14,062 nucleotides of DNA from Pseudomonadota bacterium (GTDB taxonomy: Bacteria > Pseudomonadota > Gammaproteobacteria > Xanthomonadales > Rhodanobacteraceae), in NCBI GenBank assembly GCA_023430685.1, contig JAEYZH010000100.1, forward strand, positions 1 through 14,062, in the 5' to 3' direction. A model generated the notes under the pieces. That model worked only from the letters and a program-made list of their open reading frames with translations, did not search any database and was not told where the DNA came from. Shown here in pieces: positions 7,827-14,062 of the stretch. The stretch's first letter is position 1. Each line of letters opens with the position of its first letter. The position numbers and the translations under genes were made by a program.

Positions 7827-9311
7827 TCAAGCGCGCAGTCCGAGTCGCTTGCGCTCCATGCGGCGCAGGAACTCGTCCATGATGCGCCGGTACAGGTCGT
7901 CGCCGAGATAGGCGTCTTCGACGCCGGCGTCGATCGAGGGATTGTCGTTGACCTCGATGATCGCGGTGCGCTCGCCTGCCTGCTTGAGATCGACGCCATA
8001 GAGGCCGTCGCCGATAGGCGCGGTCGCCCGCAGCGCGAGCTTGAGCACCTCGGCGGGCACCGAACGCACCGGCAGCGTCTCGAAGCCACCCGATTTCGCG
8101 GTGCCCTTCGCGCCATGGTTGTAGATCTGCCAGTGCCCGCGCGACATGTAGTACTTGCACGCGTACAGCGGCTCGCGGTTGAGGATGCCGATGCGCCAGT
8201 CGAACTCCGTGAACATGAATTCCTGCGCGAGTACGAGCGCGGTGTGCTGGAACAGGTCGTCGGCCGCCTTGCGCAGCTGCGCCGCGTCCTCGACCTTGAC
8301 GATGCCGCGCGAGAACGAGCCGTCCGGGATCTTCAGCACGATCGGGAAGCCGAGGAGTTCGGGCAGCCCGGCGAGCTTCTTCGCGTCGTCGCGATAGAGG
8401 ATTTCGGTGCGCGGCGTCGGCAGCTTGCGCGACTTCATGAGGTCGTGCAGGTAGATCTTGTTGGTGCACTTCAGGATCGAGCCCGGGTCGTCGATGACGA
8501 CCATGTCTTCCTTCTCGGCCTTGTTCGCGAAGCGGTAGGTGTGGTTGTCGAGCGCGGTGGTTTCCCGGATGAACAGGCCGTCGTACTCGGCGAGGCGGCT
8601 GTAGTCGTTCTTCGCGATCGGATCGACCTCGATCCCGAGTTCGGCGCCGGCTTCGACGAACGCCTTGAGCGCGCGCTTGTTCGAAGGTGGCATCGGGTCG
8701 GCCGGGTCGGCCAGCATCGCGAGGTCGAAGCGGAACTTGCGGCGCGCGCGCGGCTTGCGCCAGAGCTTCTTGGAGAACTTGTCGAGCGACTGCGCGAACG
8801 CGTCCTCCTGCTCGTCCGACAGCGTATGCAACCCGGTCGGCTTGATCGCCGCGATCTGCCACACGCGCTCGCGCTCGAACTCGATGCGCAGGATCGGGCA
8901 CGGGAACAATTCGAATACCTGGCGCGCGAGGTCCTCGAGCGACGGATACGAGGTTTCGCCGAAGTAGACGAGGATGCCGAGGTCGGTGGTATCGCGCCCG
9001 CCGGCCGGCAGGAAATTGCCGAGGCGCGCGTTGAGGTCCTCGATGTCGAGGCCGTACAGCGAGCGCCGGCGCAGGTCGTTGATCGCGCGCACCGACGGGA
9101 TCACCTTGTGTCCGCGCGCCTCGGCGAGCAGCGATACGTAATAGCCGGTGCCGAGGTACTTGTAGCTGCGGCACAGGTTGATGACCTGTGTGCGCTCGTC
9201 CTCGTTGCCGATCGGCTCCTTGAGGTAGTCCTGCGCGGTGACGACATTGTCGGACGGGTAGTAGGAACCCCAGTCCGAGGCCTTCTCGACGACGATCAGC
9301 AGGCGGCTCAT
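7827..9311 (-). CDS. RimK-like ATP-grasp ligase with N-terminal RimK-associated domain
   Basis: The protein has 494 residues from the ATG at 9311, where the conserved N-terminus MSRLLIVVEK begins; longer readings upstream give only Arg/Ala-rich non-homologous sequence. Residues 1 to ~220 form the extra N-terminal domain of the long 'RimK family' proteins. Residues ~230-490 are the ATP-grasp ligase: L-K-I-P-D-G-S-F-S-R-G (326-336) with K327 and the glycine-rich loop, A-Q-E-F-M (362-366), D371/R373, G-V-D-L-K (439-443), and the metal-binding I-I-E-V-N-D-N-P (451-458) with E453, N455 and N457. The family ligates amino acids to a carboxylate using ATP, via an acyl-phosphate. Ribosomal RimK adds glutamate to S6 but is only about 300 residues. 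The divergent GNAT is its usual genomic companion. The substrate is unknown. Confidence 0.88.
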   Translation of the reverse strand: MSRLLIVVEKASDWGSYYPSDNVVTAQDYLKEPIGNEDERTQVINLCRSYKYLGTGYYVSLLAEARGHKVIPSVRAINDLRRRSLYGLDIEDLNARLGNFLPAGGRDTTDLGILVYFGETSYPSLEDLARQVFELFPCPILRIEFERERVWQIAAIKPTGLHTLSDEQEDAFAQSLDKFSKKLWRKPRARRKFRFDLAMLADPADPMPPSNKRALKAFVEAGAELGIEVDPIAKNDYSRLAEYDGLFIRETTALDNHTYRFANKAEKEDMVVIDDPGSILKCTNKIYLHDLMKSRKLPTPRTEILYRDDAKKLAGLPELLGFPIVLKIPDGSFSRGIVKVEDAAQLRKAADDLFQHTALVLAQEFMFTEFDWRIGILNREPLYACKYYMSRGHWQIYNHGAKGTAKSGGFETLPVRSVPAEVLKLALRATAPIGDGLYGVDLKQAGERTAIIEVNDNPSIDAGVEDAYLGDDLYRRIMDEFLRRMERKRLGLRA

Positions 9312-9516
9312 GCGCGGACACCGTCGGCGAAGCGCGGCGCGTGCGCGCGCGTGCGTGGAACGGTCGGATGGAAGGCGTGCGGGCGCATGGCGTGGCCGCG
9401 GAGTCTGCCACGTTCGCGCGCGTTCGGGCAGGGCGGCGCGCGCGGATGAAGCCGGTGTGAACGGCGCGAGCGCATTCCGTTGCCGCGCGCGGCGCGAGGG
9501 CCTACGCTGCGCGGCC

Positions 9517-10005
9517 GTGCCCGCGCCCGAATCCACCGTTCCGACTGCCGCGAGCGAAAGCCTGCTCGTGCGGCGCGCGCTGCCCGCAGACCTCGCGGCG
9601 CTGGTCGAGCTCGAGCACGCGAGCTTCGCGGGTGATCGCCTGAGCCCGCGCCAGTGGCGCCACCACCTGCACAGCGCGAGCGCCTGGGTGCTGGTCGGCG
9701 CGCAGGGGCGACGCGTCGCGGGCGCCGCGGTCGTGTTCTTCCGCAGCGGCAGCCGCGTCGCGCGCCTCTACTCGCTCGCGGTGTCCGAACGCGAGCGCGG
9801 CCGTGGACTCGGCGCGCGCCTGCTCGAAGCAGTCGAACGCATCGCGCGCCGTCGCCGCTGCGACCGCCTGCGCCTCGAGGTCCGCCGCGACAACCTGGCG
9901 GCGCAGCGCCTCTACGAACGCCGCGGATTCCACCGCATCGCCGAAATTCCTTCCTACTACGAAGACGGCGAAGACGCGATCCGCTACGAGAAGCCTCTCG
10001 CGTGA
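9517..10005 (+). CDS. GNAT-family N-acetyltransferase (RimI-like), partner of the RimK-like gene
   Basis: The protein has 162 residues from a GTG at 9517; an in-frame GTG at 9457 would add 20 residues. The GNAT core is clear: L-V-R-R-A-L-P-A-D-L at residues 17-26, A-R-L-Y-S-L-A-V (82-89), the acetyl-CoA pyrophosphate loop R-G-R-G-L-G (94-99), L-R-L-E-V-R-R-D-N-L-A-A (118-129), L-Y-E-R-R-G-F (132-138) and the terminal Y-Y-E-D-G (147-151). It transfers acetyl from acetyl-CoA to an amine, probably an N-terminus or a small molecule. It closely resembles the N-terminal domain of GNAT/peptidase-C39-like fusion proteins that accompany long RimK proteins. Here the protein stops after the GNAT domain and no C39-like part follows. 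It is transcribed divergently from the ligase gene, with about 205 nt between starts. Confidence 0.85.
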   Translation: MPAPESTVPTAASESLLVRRALPADLAALVELEHASFAGDRLSPRQWRHHLHSASAWVLVGAQGRRVAGAAVVFFRSGSRVARLYSLAVSERERGRGLGARLLEAVERIARRRRCDRLRLEVRRDNLAAQRLYERRGFHRIAEIPSYYEDGEDAIRYEKPLA

Positions 10006-10056
10006 TGCGCGCGCGGCGACTGGGCCCGACCGTGCAGGCTGAAGGAGCAACAGCGT

Positions 10057-10148
10057 TTCGACACGGAGCACGCAGGGCAAACTGGGAAGCGCAAGCGCTC
10101 GTTCACCGACGCGCTTTTCCTGCGCGTGCTCCGTTTGCCGGTGTCGAA
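10057..10148. repeat. Imperfect long inverted repeat between GNAT and DUF454 genes
   Basis: TTCGACAC (10057-10064) is the exact reverse complement of GTGTCGAA (10141-10148). CGGAGCACGC (10064-10073) pairs with GCGTGCTCCG (10124-10133), and AGG (10074-10076) with CCT (10119-10121). An inner AAGCGC (10087-10092) pairs with GCGCTT (10111-10116). The right arm carries an extra TTTGCCG; its complement occurs in the left arm in a different order (GGCAAAC at 10076-10082). The pattern resembles dispersed intergenic repeats of the 'ACGGAGCACGCAG' type seen in xanthomonad relatives. The right arm lies inside the 3' end of the DUF454 gene. A role as bidirectional terminator or mobile remnant is possible but not shown. 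Confidence 0.6.
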
Positions 10149-10585
10149 GGCTTTCCTGCGTGTGGTCCACGGTCGGTACCGCCCGCTGCGGACGGCCGCT
10201 CGGGCCGCAGCCAGAGCCACAGCGAGACGACGGCCATCCATGCGATGCCGATCGCGGCCCACCTCGGAGACGCGAATGCGAGCAGCAGCGCGCCGCTCGA
10301 CGCCATCATCAGCGTCGCGAGCCATTTCGCGCGCCGGCCGACCGCGCCGTATGCCTGCCAGTCGCGGATCATCGGACCCGTGCGCGCGTCGGCGAGCAGG
10401 CGCGCGTACAGGCGATCCGAGCCACGTGCCGCGGCGAATGCAGACAGGAGCACGAACGGAACCGCCGGCAATCCGGGCAGCACCACGCCGATCGCAGCGA
10501 GCCCGAGCGCGATCCACGCGAGCAGCCACCAGGCCCAGCGCAGGCGCGCACGTCGCGGTGGCGGCGCCGGATCCGGTCCGGGCAC
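10103..10585 (-). CDS. DUF454 (YbaN-like) small inner-membrane protein
   Basis: The protein has 160 residues from a GTG at 10585, two nucleotides after the stop of the preceding membrane-protein gene, so the two form an operon. Family features are strong: G-L-A-A-I-G-V-V-L-P-G-L-P-A-V-P-F-V-L-L near residues 28-47, A-A-A-R-G-S, and the G-P-M-I-R-D-W segment (70-76) followed by R-R-A-K-W-L-A. Hydrophobic helices lie at about 18-37, 40-52, 88-104 and 109-127. YbaN-type proteins have no settled function. The protein is longer than the usual ~115-130 residues: the final ~15 codons (a P-S-T-P-A-N-G tail rich in K and R) are encoded by the right arm of the inverted repeat, so the tail is probably a recent acquisition. 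The GTG start could be later, as the first ~12 residues are Pro/Arg-rich. Confidence 0.85.
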   Translation of the reverse strand: MPGPDPAPPPRRARLRWAWWLLAWIALGLAAIGVVLPGLPAVPFVLLSAFAAARGSDRLYARLLADARTGPMIRDWQAYGAVGRRAKWLATLMMASSGALLLAFASPRWAAIGIAWMAVVSLWLWLRPERPSAAGGTDRGPHAGKPSTPANGARAGKARR

Positions 10586-10587
10586 GC

Positions 10588-11277
10588 TCAAGGCGCGAAC
10601 CAACCCGCCGCGCGCAGCGCTTCGGCAGTCGCCGCGTCGGCCGGCCGCGCGACGAGGCCGCCGCTCGCGGCGAGCGTCACGGTGTAGCGACCACCGTCGA
10701 CCATCGGCAACCAGGCGGCGCTGCCGTAATCGGCGTCGATCATGTCGATCCGGTCCGGCAGGCCGCGCAGCAGCAGCCATGGATCGATCGACGTCGCGGG
10801 ATCGGCGAGCGCATGCACGGTGTAGGGCCCCGACTGCGCCTGCTCGATCGACCGCCAGCGCCCGCCGATCCGCTCGAGGCGATACAGCGGCGGCGCGCCG
10901 AGCACGACCGCGGTGGTCTTCCACTTGATCACGCGCGCATCGAGCTGCCAGTCGTCGCCCTGGATCTCGACCTCGCGCCGGGTGCCATCCGGCAACTCGA
11001 CGCCGACGGCGAAGCGCTGCGCATCGAGCGCGCGCGTGTCGAGCGTCGCGACCAGCGCCTCCTCCGCGAGGCGGCGATAGCCGAGCAGCGCGGTGCCGAC
11101 CAGCGCCGCGAAGCCCGCGCAGGCGAGCAGTGCCAGGGCGACGAGAAGCCGCCCGGTCCCACCCATACGACGCCGCGCGCGCCACGAGCGCCCCGCACCG
11201 CGCATCGACAGCAGCGCGAACAGCACGAGCAGGACGGCGAGTCCGTATGCGGTCGCGAGGAACGGAGTCAGGGACAT
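10588..11277 (-). CDS. Conserved hypothetical two-helix membrane protein
   Basis: The protein has 229 residues from the ATG at 11277 (M-S-L-T-P-F-L); in-frame codons further upstream would run through the lptM promoter and coding region on the other strand and are rejected. Two hydrophobic helices (about residues 8-25 and 43-66) flank a very basic loop. A soluble domain of ~160 residues follows, with repeated beta-like patterns (R-F-A-V-G-V-E-L-P-D-G; Y-T-V-T-L-A-A-S-G-G-L) and W-K-T-T, D-A-D-Y-G-S-A motifs. Homologues in xanthomonads are, as I recall, sometimes labelled 'cation/multidrug efflux pump'; nothing here looks like a transporter, and that label should not be carried over. It is followed after 2 nt by the DUF454 gene and diverges from lptM, with 67 nt between the starts. 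Function unknown. Confidence 0.8.
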   Translation of the reverse strand: MSLTPFLATAYGLAVLLVLFALLSMRGAGRSWRARRRMGGTGRLLVALALLACAGFAALVGTALLGYRRLAEEALVATLDTRALDAQRFAVGVELPDGTRREVEIQGDDWQLDARVIKWKTTAVVLGAPPLYRLERIGGRWRSIEQAQSGPYTVHALADPATSIDPWLLLRGLPDRIDMIDADYGSAAWLPMVDGGRYTVTLAASGGLVARPADAATAEALRAAGWFAP

Positions 11278-11313
11278 GCGCAGAGCATACCGGCTACGCG
11301 GGTGAACGACCGC

Positions 11314-11319
11314 TATACT
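11314..11319 (+). promoter_or_regulatory. Putative -10 element of the lptM-dapF-DUF484-xerC operon
   Basis: TATACT lies 25 nt upstream of the lptM start codon and matches TATAAT at five of six positions, standing out in GC-rich surroundings. The expected -35 window (about 11291-11297) has no good TTGACA match, so the promoter is either activator-dependent or weakly consensus. The short divergent region (11278-11344) must also hold the promoter for the minus-strand membrane-protein gene. Confidence 0.45.
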
Positions 11320-11344
11320 CGCGCCGGAACGCCCGGAGTCGTGC

Positions 11345-11485
11345 ATGGCCCCTTTCGCCCCCCATCGGTTTTCCGCGCGCATCGCGCTCGTGCTGCTGGC
11401 TGCACTGCTGTTGTCGGCCTGCGGCAACAAGGGTCCGCTCGTGCGGCCTGCGCCGGACACGCCCGCGGCCGCCGCGACCGGCTGA
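11345..11485 (+). CDS. lptM: LptM-like small outer-membrane lipoprotein
   Basis: The lipoprotein has 46 residues. ATG at 11345 is preceded by GGAG 6 nt upstream. The signal peptide is basic (R8, R12) then hydrophobic (A11-L23) and ends in the lipobox L23-S24-A25-C26, giving lipidation at Cys26. The mature protein begins C-G-N-K-G-P-L-V, the hallmark of LptM (formerly YifL). LptM is known in E. coli to stabilise and promote oxidative assembly of the LptD/LptE LPS translocon in the outer membrane. Position supports the call: it is directly upstream of dapF (6-nt gap), as in many gammaproteobacteria. Its short length makes it easy to miss in automated annotation. Confidence 0.88.
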   Translation: MAPFAPHRFSARIALVLLAALLLSACGNKGPLVRPAPDTPAAAATG

Positions 11486-11491
11486 CGCGCG

Positions 11492-12337
11492 ATGCGCTTC
11501 AGCAAGATGCACGGGCTCGGCAACGACTTCGTCGTCGTCGATTGCCGCACGCATCCGTTGCCGATCGACGCCGACGGCATCCGCCTGCTCGGCGACCGCC
11601 ACTTCGGTGTCGGCTTCGACCAGTTGCTGACGATCGAACGCGCGCGCGATCGTTCCTGTGCGTTCGCCTACGGCATCTGGAACACCGACGGCACGCGCGC
11701 GCGGCAATGCGGCAACGGCCTGCGCTGCGTCGCGCGCTGGCTTGCGCGCGACGGTGCGATCGGGCTCGGCGCGACGCGGCTCGAAAGTCCATCGGGGCCG
11801 GTCGCCGTCGAGGTGCTCAACGATGGCCACGTGCGCGCGGACATGGGCGAGCCGCGCTTCGAGCCCGCGGCGATTCCGCTGCTCATCGACGGCATCGGCG
11901 CGCAGGACGAGTACACGATCGCGGCGGGCGGCATGCCGCTGCGCGTCGGCGCCGTTTCCATGGGCAATCCGCATGCGGTGCTCGAGGTCGCGGACGTTTC
12001 GCAGGCTGCGATCGATGAGCTCGGACCGCGCATCGAAACCGCGGCCGCGTTTCCCGACGGCTGCAATGTCGGTTTCGCCGAGGTGCGCGCGCGCGCCGCG
12101 ATCCGGCTGCGCGTCTGGGAGCGCGGGGTCGGCGAGACGCTCGCCTGCGGCAGCGGTGCCTGTGCGGCGGTTGCGGTGCTGCGCCGGCGCGGGCGGCTCG
12201 ATGCCGAGGTGCGTGTCGCGCTGCCGGGCGGCGAGCTTTCGATCGAATGGCAGGGACCCGGCCAGCCGGTCTGGATGACGGGTCCCGCAACCTTCGTGTT
12301 CGAGGGCGAGTTCGGCGACAATGGCGCGCAGCGCTGA
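11492..12337 (+). CDS. dapF: Diaminopimelate epimerase
   Basis: The enzyme has 281 residues, close to the family norm (~275). It interconverts LL- and meso-diaminopimelate, the step that supplies the peptidoglycan cross-linker and the lysine precursor; it acts in the cytoplasm without a cofactor. Both catalytic cysteines are present: Cys73 in R-Q-C-G-N-G-L-R-C and Cys219 in E-T-L-A-C-G-S-G-A-C. Substrate-binding elements G-L-G-N-D-F (8-13), M-G-N-P-H (157-161) and E-R-G-V-G-E-T (210-216) are intact. The ATG is six nucleotides after the lptM stop, and the next gene follows after 27 nt, so it is part of one operon. Confidence 0.97.
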   Translation: MRFSKMHGLGNDFVVVDCRTHPLPIDADGIRLLGDRHFGVGFDQLLTIERARDRSCAFAYGIWNTDGTRARQCGNGLRCVARWLARDGAIGLGATRLESPSGPVAVEVLNDGHVRADMGEPRFEPAAIPLLIDGIGAQDEYTIAAGGMPLRVGAVSMGNPHAVLEVADVSQAAIDELGPRIETAAAFPDGCNVGFAEVRARAAIRLRVWERGVGETLACGSGACAAVAVLRRRGRLDAEVRVALPGGELSIEWQGPGQPVWMTGPATFVFEGEFGDNGAQR

Positions 12338-12364
12338 ACGCGTGCGCGCGAGGATGAGGCAGTC

Positions 12365-13048
12365 ATGAGCGAACTCAGCATCAAGGAAGGCCTGGACGCG
12401 ATGGAAGTCGCGAGCTACCTGCGCCAGCACCCGGAATTTCTCGGCGAGTTCCCCGACATCGCGATCGCGCTCGTGCTGCCGCGCGAGCACGGCCAGGCCG
12501 CGTCGCTCGCAAGCTACCAGCTCGACGTGCTGCGCGACAAGAATCGCGACCTCGCGCGCCGCCTGCACGAACTGGTCGAGATCGCGCACGAGAACGAGGC
12601 GCTGATGGTGCGCGTGCACACGCTGACGCTCGCGCTGATGCGCGCGCACACCCTGCCCGAGACCGCGAGCGCGGTGGTCGCGGCGCTGACCGAGGACTTC
12701 CACACCGATCTCGTGCGCCTCGTGCTGTTCCGCGCCGATCCGCAATTGCCGGCGGCGGAATGGCTGATCGCCGAGCCCGGCGGCGCTCCGGCGTTCCCTG
12801 CGTTCTCGGAGTTCCTCAAGCGCGCCGAACCCTTGTGCGGGCGCCTGCAGCAGGACAAGCTCGATGCGTTGTTCGGCGCGTCCGCGGCCGACGTGCAATC
12901 GGCGGTGCTGCTGCCGATCGGCAACTCGGGCATGCTCGCGATCGGCAGCCATGACCCGAACCGCTTCCATCCAGGCATGGGCACGGTGTTCCTGAAGCTC
13001 ATCGGCGAGGCGGTCTCGACCGCACTCGCGCGCTTCGCGCCAGGCTGA
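12365..13048 (+). CDS. DUF484 family protein (GAF-like domain)
   Basis: The protein has 227 residues. ATG at 12365 is preceded by overlapping purine tracts AGGA (12351) and GAGG (12356). The N-terminus carries the DUF484 signature V-A-S-Y-L-R-Q-H-P-E-F-L (15-26). A heptad-like charged region (about 44-85) likely forms a coiled coil, and residues ~98-223 form a GAF-like fold with V-L-L-P-I-G-N-S-G-M-L-A-I-G-S (181-195). DUF484 proteins have no established biochemical role, but the gene is conserved between dapF and xerC in gammaproteobacteria (YigA in E. coli). It ends one nucleotide before the xerC start, so the two are probably coupled. Confidence 0.92.
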   Translation: MSELSIKEGLDAMEVASYLRQHPEFLGEFPDIAIALVLPREHGQAASLASYQLDVLRDKNRDLARRLHELVEIAHENEALMVRVHTLTLALMRAHTLPETASAVVAALTEDFHTDLVRLVLFRADPQLPAAEWLIAEPGGAPAFPAFSEFLKRAEPLCGRLQQDKLDALFGASAADVQSAVLLPIGNSGMLAIGSHDPNRFHPGMGTVFLKLIGEAVSTALARFAPG

Positions 13049-13049
13049 G

Positions 13050-13958
13050 ATGGACGCGGCTGCCCGCGTCGACGGACTCGGCGGCGCGGTCGACCGCTTC
13101 CTCGCGTGGATGCGCGACGAGCGCCGTTGCTCGCCGAGCACGGTCGAACACTACGCGCATGCGCTCGCGGCGCTCGCAGCGCACGCGGAGCAGGCGCAGC
13201 TTGCGCGCTGGCGCGACTTCCGCGCCGACCAGGCGCAGTCACTGCTGGCCGAGCTGCATCGCCGCCGCGCTTACGCACCCGCGACACTGCGCGCGACCGC
13301 GTCGGCCTGGCGCAGCTTCTTCCGCTGGCTCGCGCGCGAAGGCGAGGCCGGCACCAATCCCGCGGTCGGCCTGCGCGCGCCCAGGCTCAAGCGCAAGCTG
13401 CCGCAGGTGCTCGACGCCGACGAGATGGCGCAGCTGGTCGAAGTGCCCGGCGACGACGCCGACGCGGTGCGCGATCGCGCGCTTCTGGAACTGCTGTACT
13501 CGAGCGGGCTGCGCGTCGCGGAACTCTGCAGCGTGCGCTGGCGCGACCTCGATGCGCACGACGGCACCCTGCGCGTGACCGGAAAAGGCAACAAGACCCG
13601 CATCGTGCCGGTCGGCACAGGGGCGCTGGAAGCGCTCGCGGCCTTGCGCGCGCACGACGGCTGCGGCGACGACGATCCGCTCGTGCGCGGGCGTCGCGGC
13701 GCGGCGCTGACGCCGAACGGCGTGCGTGCGCGGCTGCGCAAGCGTGCGCAGGAACAGGGTGTGTGGAAGCGCGTGTACCCGCATCTGCTCCGCCATTCCT
13801 GCGCGAGCCACCTGCTCGAATCCTCGGGCGACCTGCGCGCGGTGCAGGAACTGCTCGGCCACGCCGACATCGGCACCACCCAGATCTACACCCACCTCGA
13901 CTTCCAGCACCTCGCCAAGGTCTACGACGCGGCGCATCCGCGCGCGCGGCGGAAGTAG
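13050..13958 (+). CDS. xerC: Tyrosine recombinase XerC
   Basis: The protein has 302 residues, the usual Xer length. The N-terminal SAM-like DNA-binding domain (about 11-105) contains S-P-S-T-V-E-H-Y; the catalytic domain has all expected residues: R155 (S-S-G-L-R-V-A-E-L), K179 (G-K-G-N-K-T-R), H245 and R248 (P-H-L-L-R-H-S), H271 (L-L-G-H-A-D-I) and the nucleophile Y280 (Q-I-Y-T-H-L). With XerD it resolves chromosome dimers at dif, under FtsK control at the septum. The locus (lptM-dapF-DUF484-xerC) identifies it as housekeeping XerC rather than a phage integrase. In relatives hslV usually follows, but the window ends first. ATG at 13050 lies one nucleotide after the DUF484 stop. Confidence 0.96.
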   Translation: MDAAARVDGLGGAVDRFLAWMRDERRCSPSTVEHYAHALAALAAHAEQAQLARWRDFRADQAQSLLAELHRRRAYAPATLRATASAWRSFFRWLAREGEAGTNPAVGLRAPRLKRKLPQVLDADEMAQLVEVPGDDADAVRDRALLELLYSSGLRVAELCSVRWRDLDAHDGTLRVTGKGNKTRIVPVGTGALEALAALRAHDGCGDDDPLVRGRRGAALTPNGVRARLRKRAQEQGVWKRVYPHLLRHSCASHLLESSGDLRAVQELLGHADIGTTQIYTHLDFQHLAKVYDAAHPRARRK

Positions 13959-14016
13959 GCTGGACGCGCAAAGCGCGGCCGGCACGAGGACTGGTCCAAT
14001 CCGGGGTCCCGGCCCA

Positions 14017-14038
14017 CCGTCGGTCGTCCGGCCGACGG
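14017..14038 (+). other. GC-rich stem-loop downstream of xerC
   Basis: CCGTCGG (14017-14023) and CCGACGG (14032-14038) form a perfect 7-bp stem around an 8-nt loop, 58 nt after the xerC stop. There is no U-tract, so it is not a canonical Rho-independent terminator. It may reduce read-through or belong to the leader of the next gene outside the window. The rest of 13959-14062 shows no gene. Confidence 0.3.
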
Positions 14039-14062
14039 GTTGGATTCGGTTCCAGCGAGCCC

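Noticed and set aside
5384..9449. Very long open frames opposite the polytopic membrane protein and RimK-like genes (for example 5680-7911 + and 7749-9449 +) and in a third frame (8116-5384 -)
   Set aside because: They read as Arg/Ala/Gln/Glu-rich sequence without domains, and are the expected by-product of GC-rich third codon positions in the real genes on the other strand or frame.
9312..9516. Longer versions of the RimK-like and GNAT proteins extending through the shared 205-nt region
   Set aside because: Both extensions are Arg/Ala-rich and lack family similarity. The region is better explained as a divergent intergenic promoter region, although no convincing -35/-10 pair was found.
11278..11580. 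Longer start for the two-helix membrane protein (frame open to 11580)
   Set aside because: It would cover the lptM promoter, all of lptM and the start of dapF antisense, and the added residues show no membrane or domain pattern. ATG 11277 gives a normal N-terminal helix.
13050..13958. Tyrosine recombinase as a sign of an integrated mobile element
   Set aside because: The lptM-dapF-DUF484-xerC order and standard Xer length identify it as the housekeeping recombinase. No attachment-site repeats or cargo genes were seen.
14017..14038. Rho-independent terminator after xerC
   Set aside because: The 7-bp stem is perfect but no T-tract follows, so it is listed only as a stem-loop.

Overview
The window is a very GC-rich (roughly 70% by eye) stretch of densely packed chromosome. 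Gene content and order point to a gammaproteobacterium of the Xanthomonadales/Lysobacterales. The clearest marker is the block lptM-dapF-DUF484-xerC (11345-13958), a conserved gammaproteobacterial order. The ankyrin, DprE1/DprE2-like, RimK-like and GNAT genes also look like typical xanthomonad relatives. No tRNA, rRNA, CRISPR array, insertion sequence or prophage was seen.

Layout from left to right. Positions 3-2822 (+) hold the 3' part of a large membrane-anchored ankyrin-repeat protein whose start lies outside the window. Converging on it with only a 10-nt gap is a two-gene minus-strand unit (4925-2833): a DprE1-like FAD-linked oxidase and a DprE2-like short-chain reductase, joined by a GTGA stop/start overlap. 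Next is a 290-nt intergenic region with a perfect 10-bp hairpin and a putative promoter. It is followed by a probable small two-helix membrane protein (5216-5602, +) whose 3' end runs antisense into the end of a 742-residue polytopic membrane protein (7755-5527, -), a candidate GT-C glycosyltransferase. A RimK-like ATP-grasp ligase (9311-7827, -) and a divergent GNAT acetyltransferase (9517-10005, +) form a recognisable pair.

After an imperfect inverted repeat (10057-10148) come a DUF454/YbaN-like membrane protein and an uncharacterised two-helix membrane protein (10585-10103 and 11277-10588, both -). The latter diverges from the lptM-dapF-DUF484-xerC operon. The final 104 nt after xerC carry a GC-rich stem-loop and no gene.

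How they work together. DprE1/DprE2 relatives together epimerise a polyprenyl-phosphoryl ribose to the arabinose form, the lipid-linked donor of D-arabinofuranose. The nearby polytopic membrane protein could be a user of such a lipid-linked sugar, but this is inference from proximity and architecture only. DapF supplies meso-diaminopimelate for peptidoglycan and lysine, LptM assists assembly of the LPS translocon, and XerC resolves chromosome dimers. The most unusual points are the DprE1/E2 pair with a predicted alanine at the benzothiazinone-target cysteine position, the RimK/GNAT module without its usual peptidase-like partner domain, the antisense-overlapping small membrane gene, and a repeat that supplies the C-terminal tail of the DUF454 protein.
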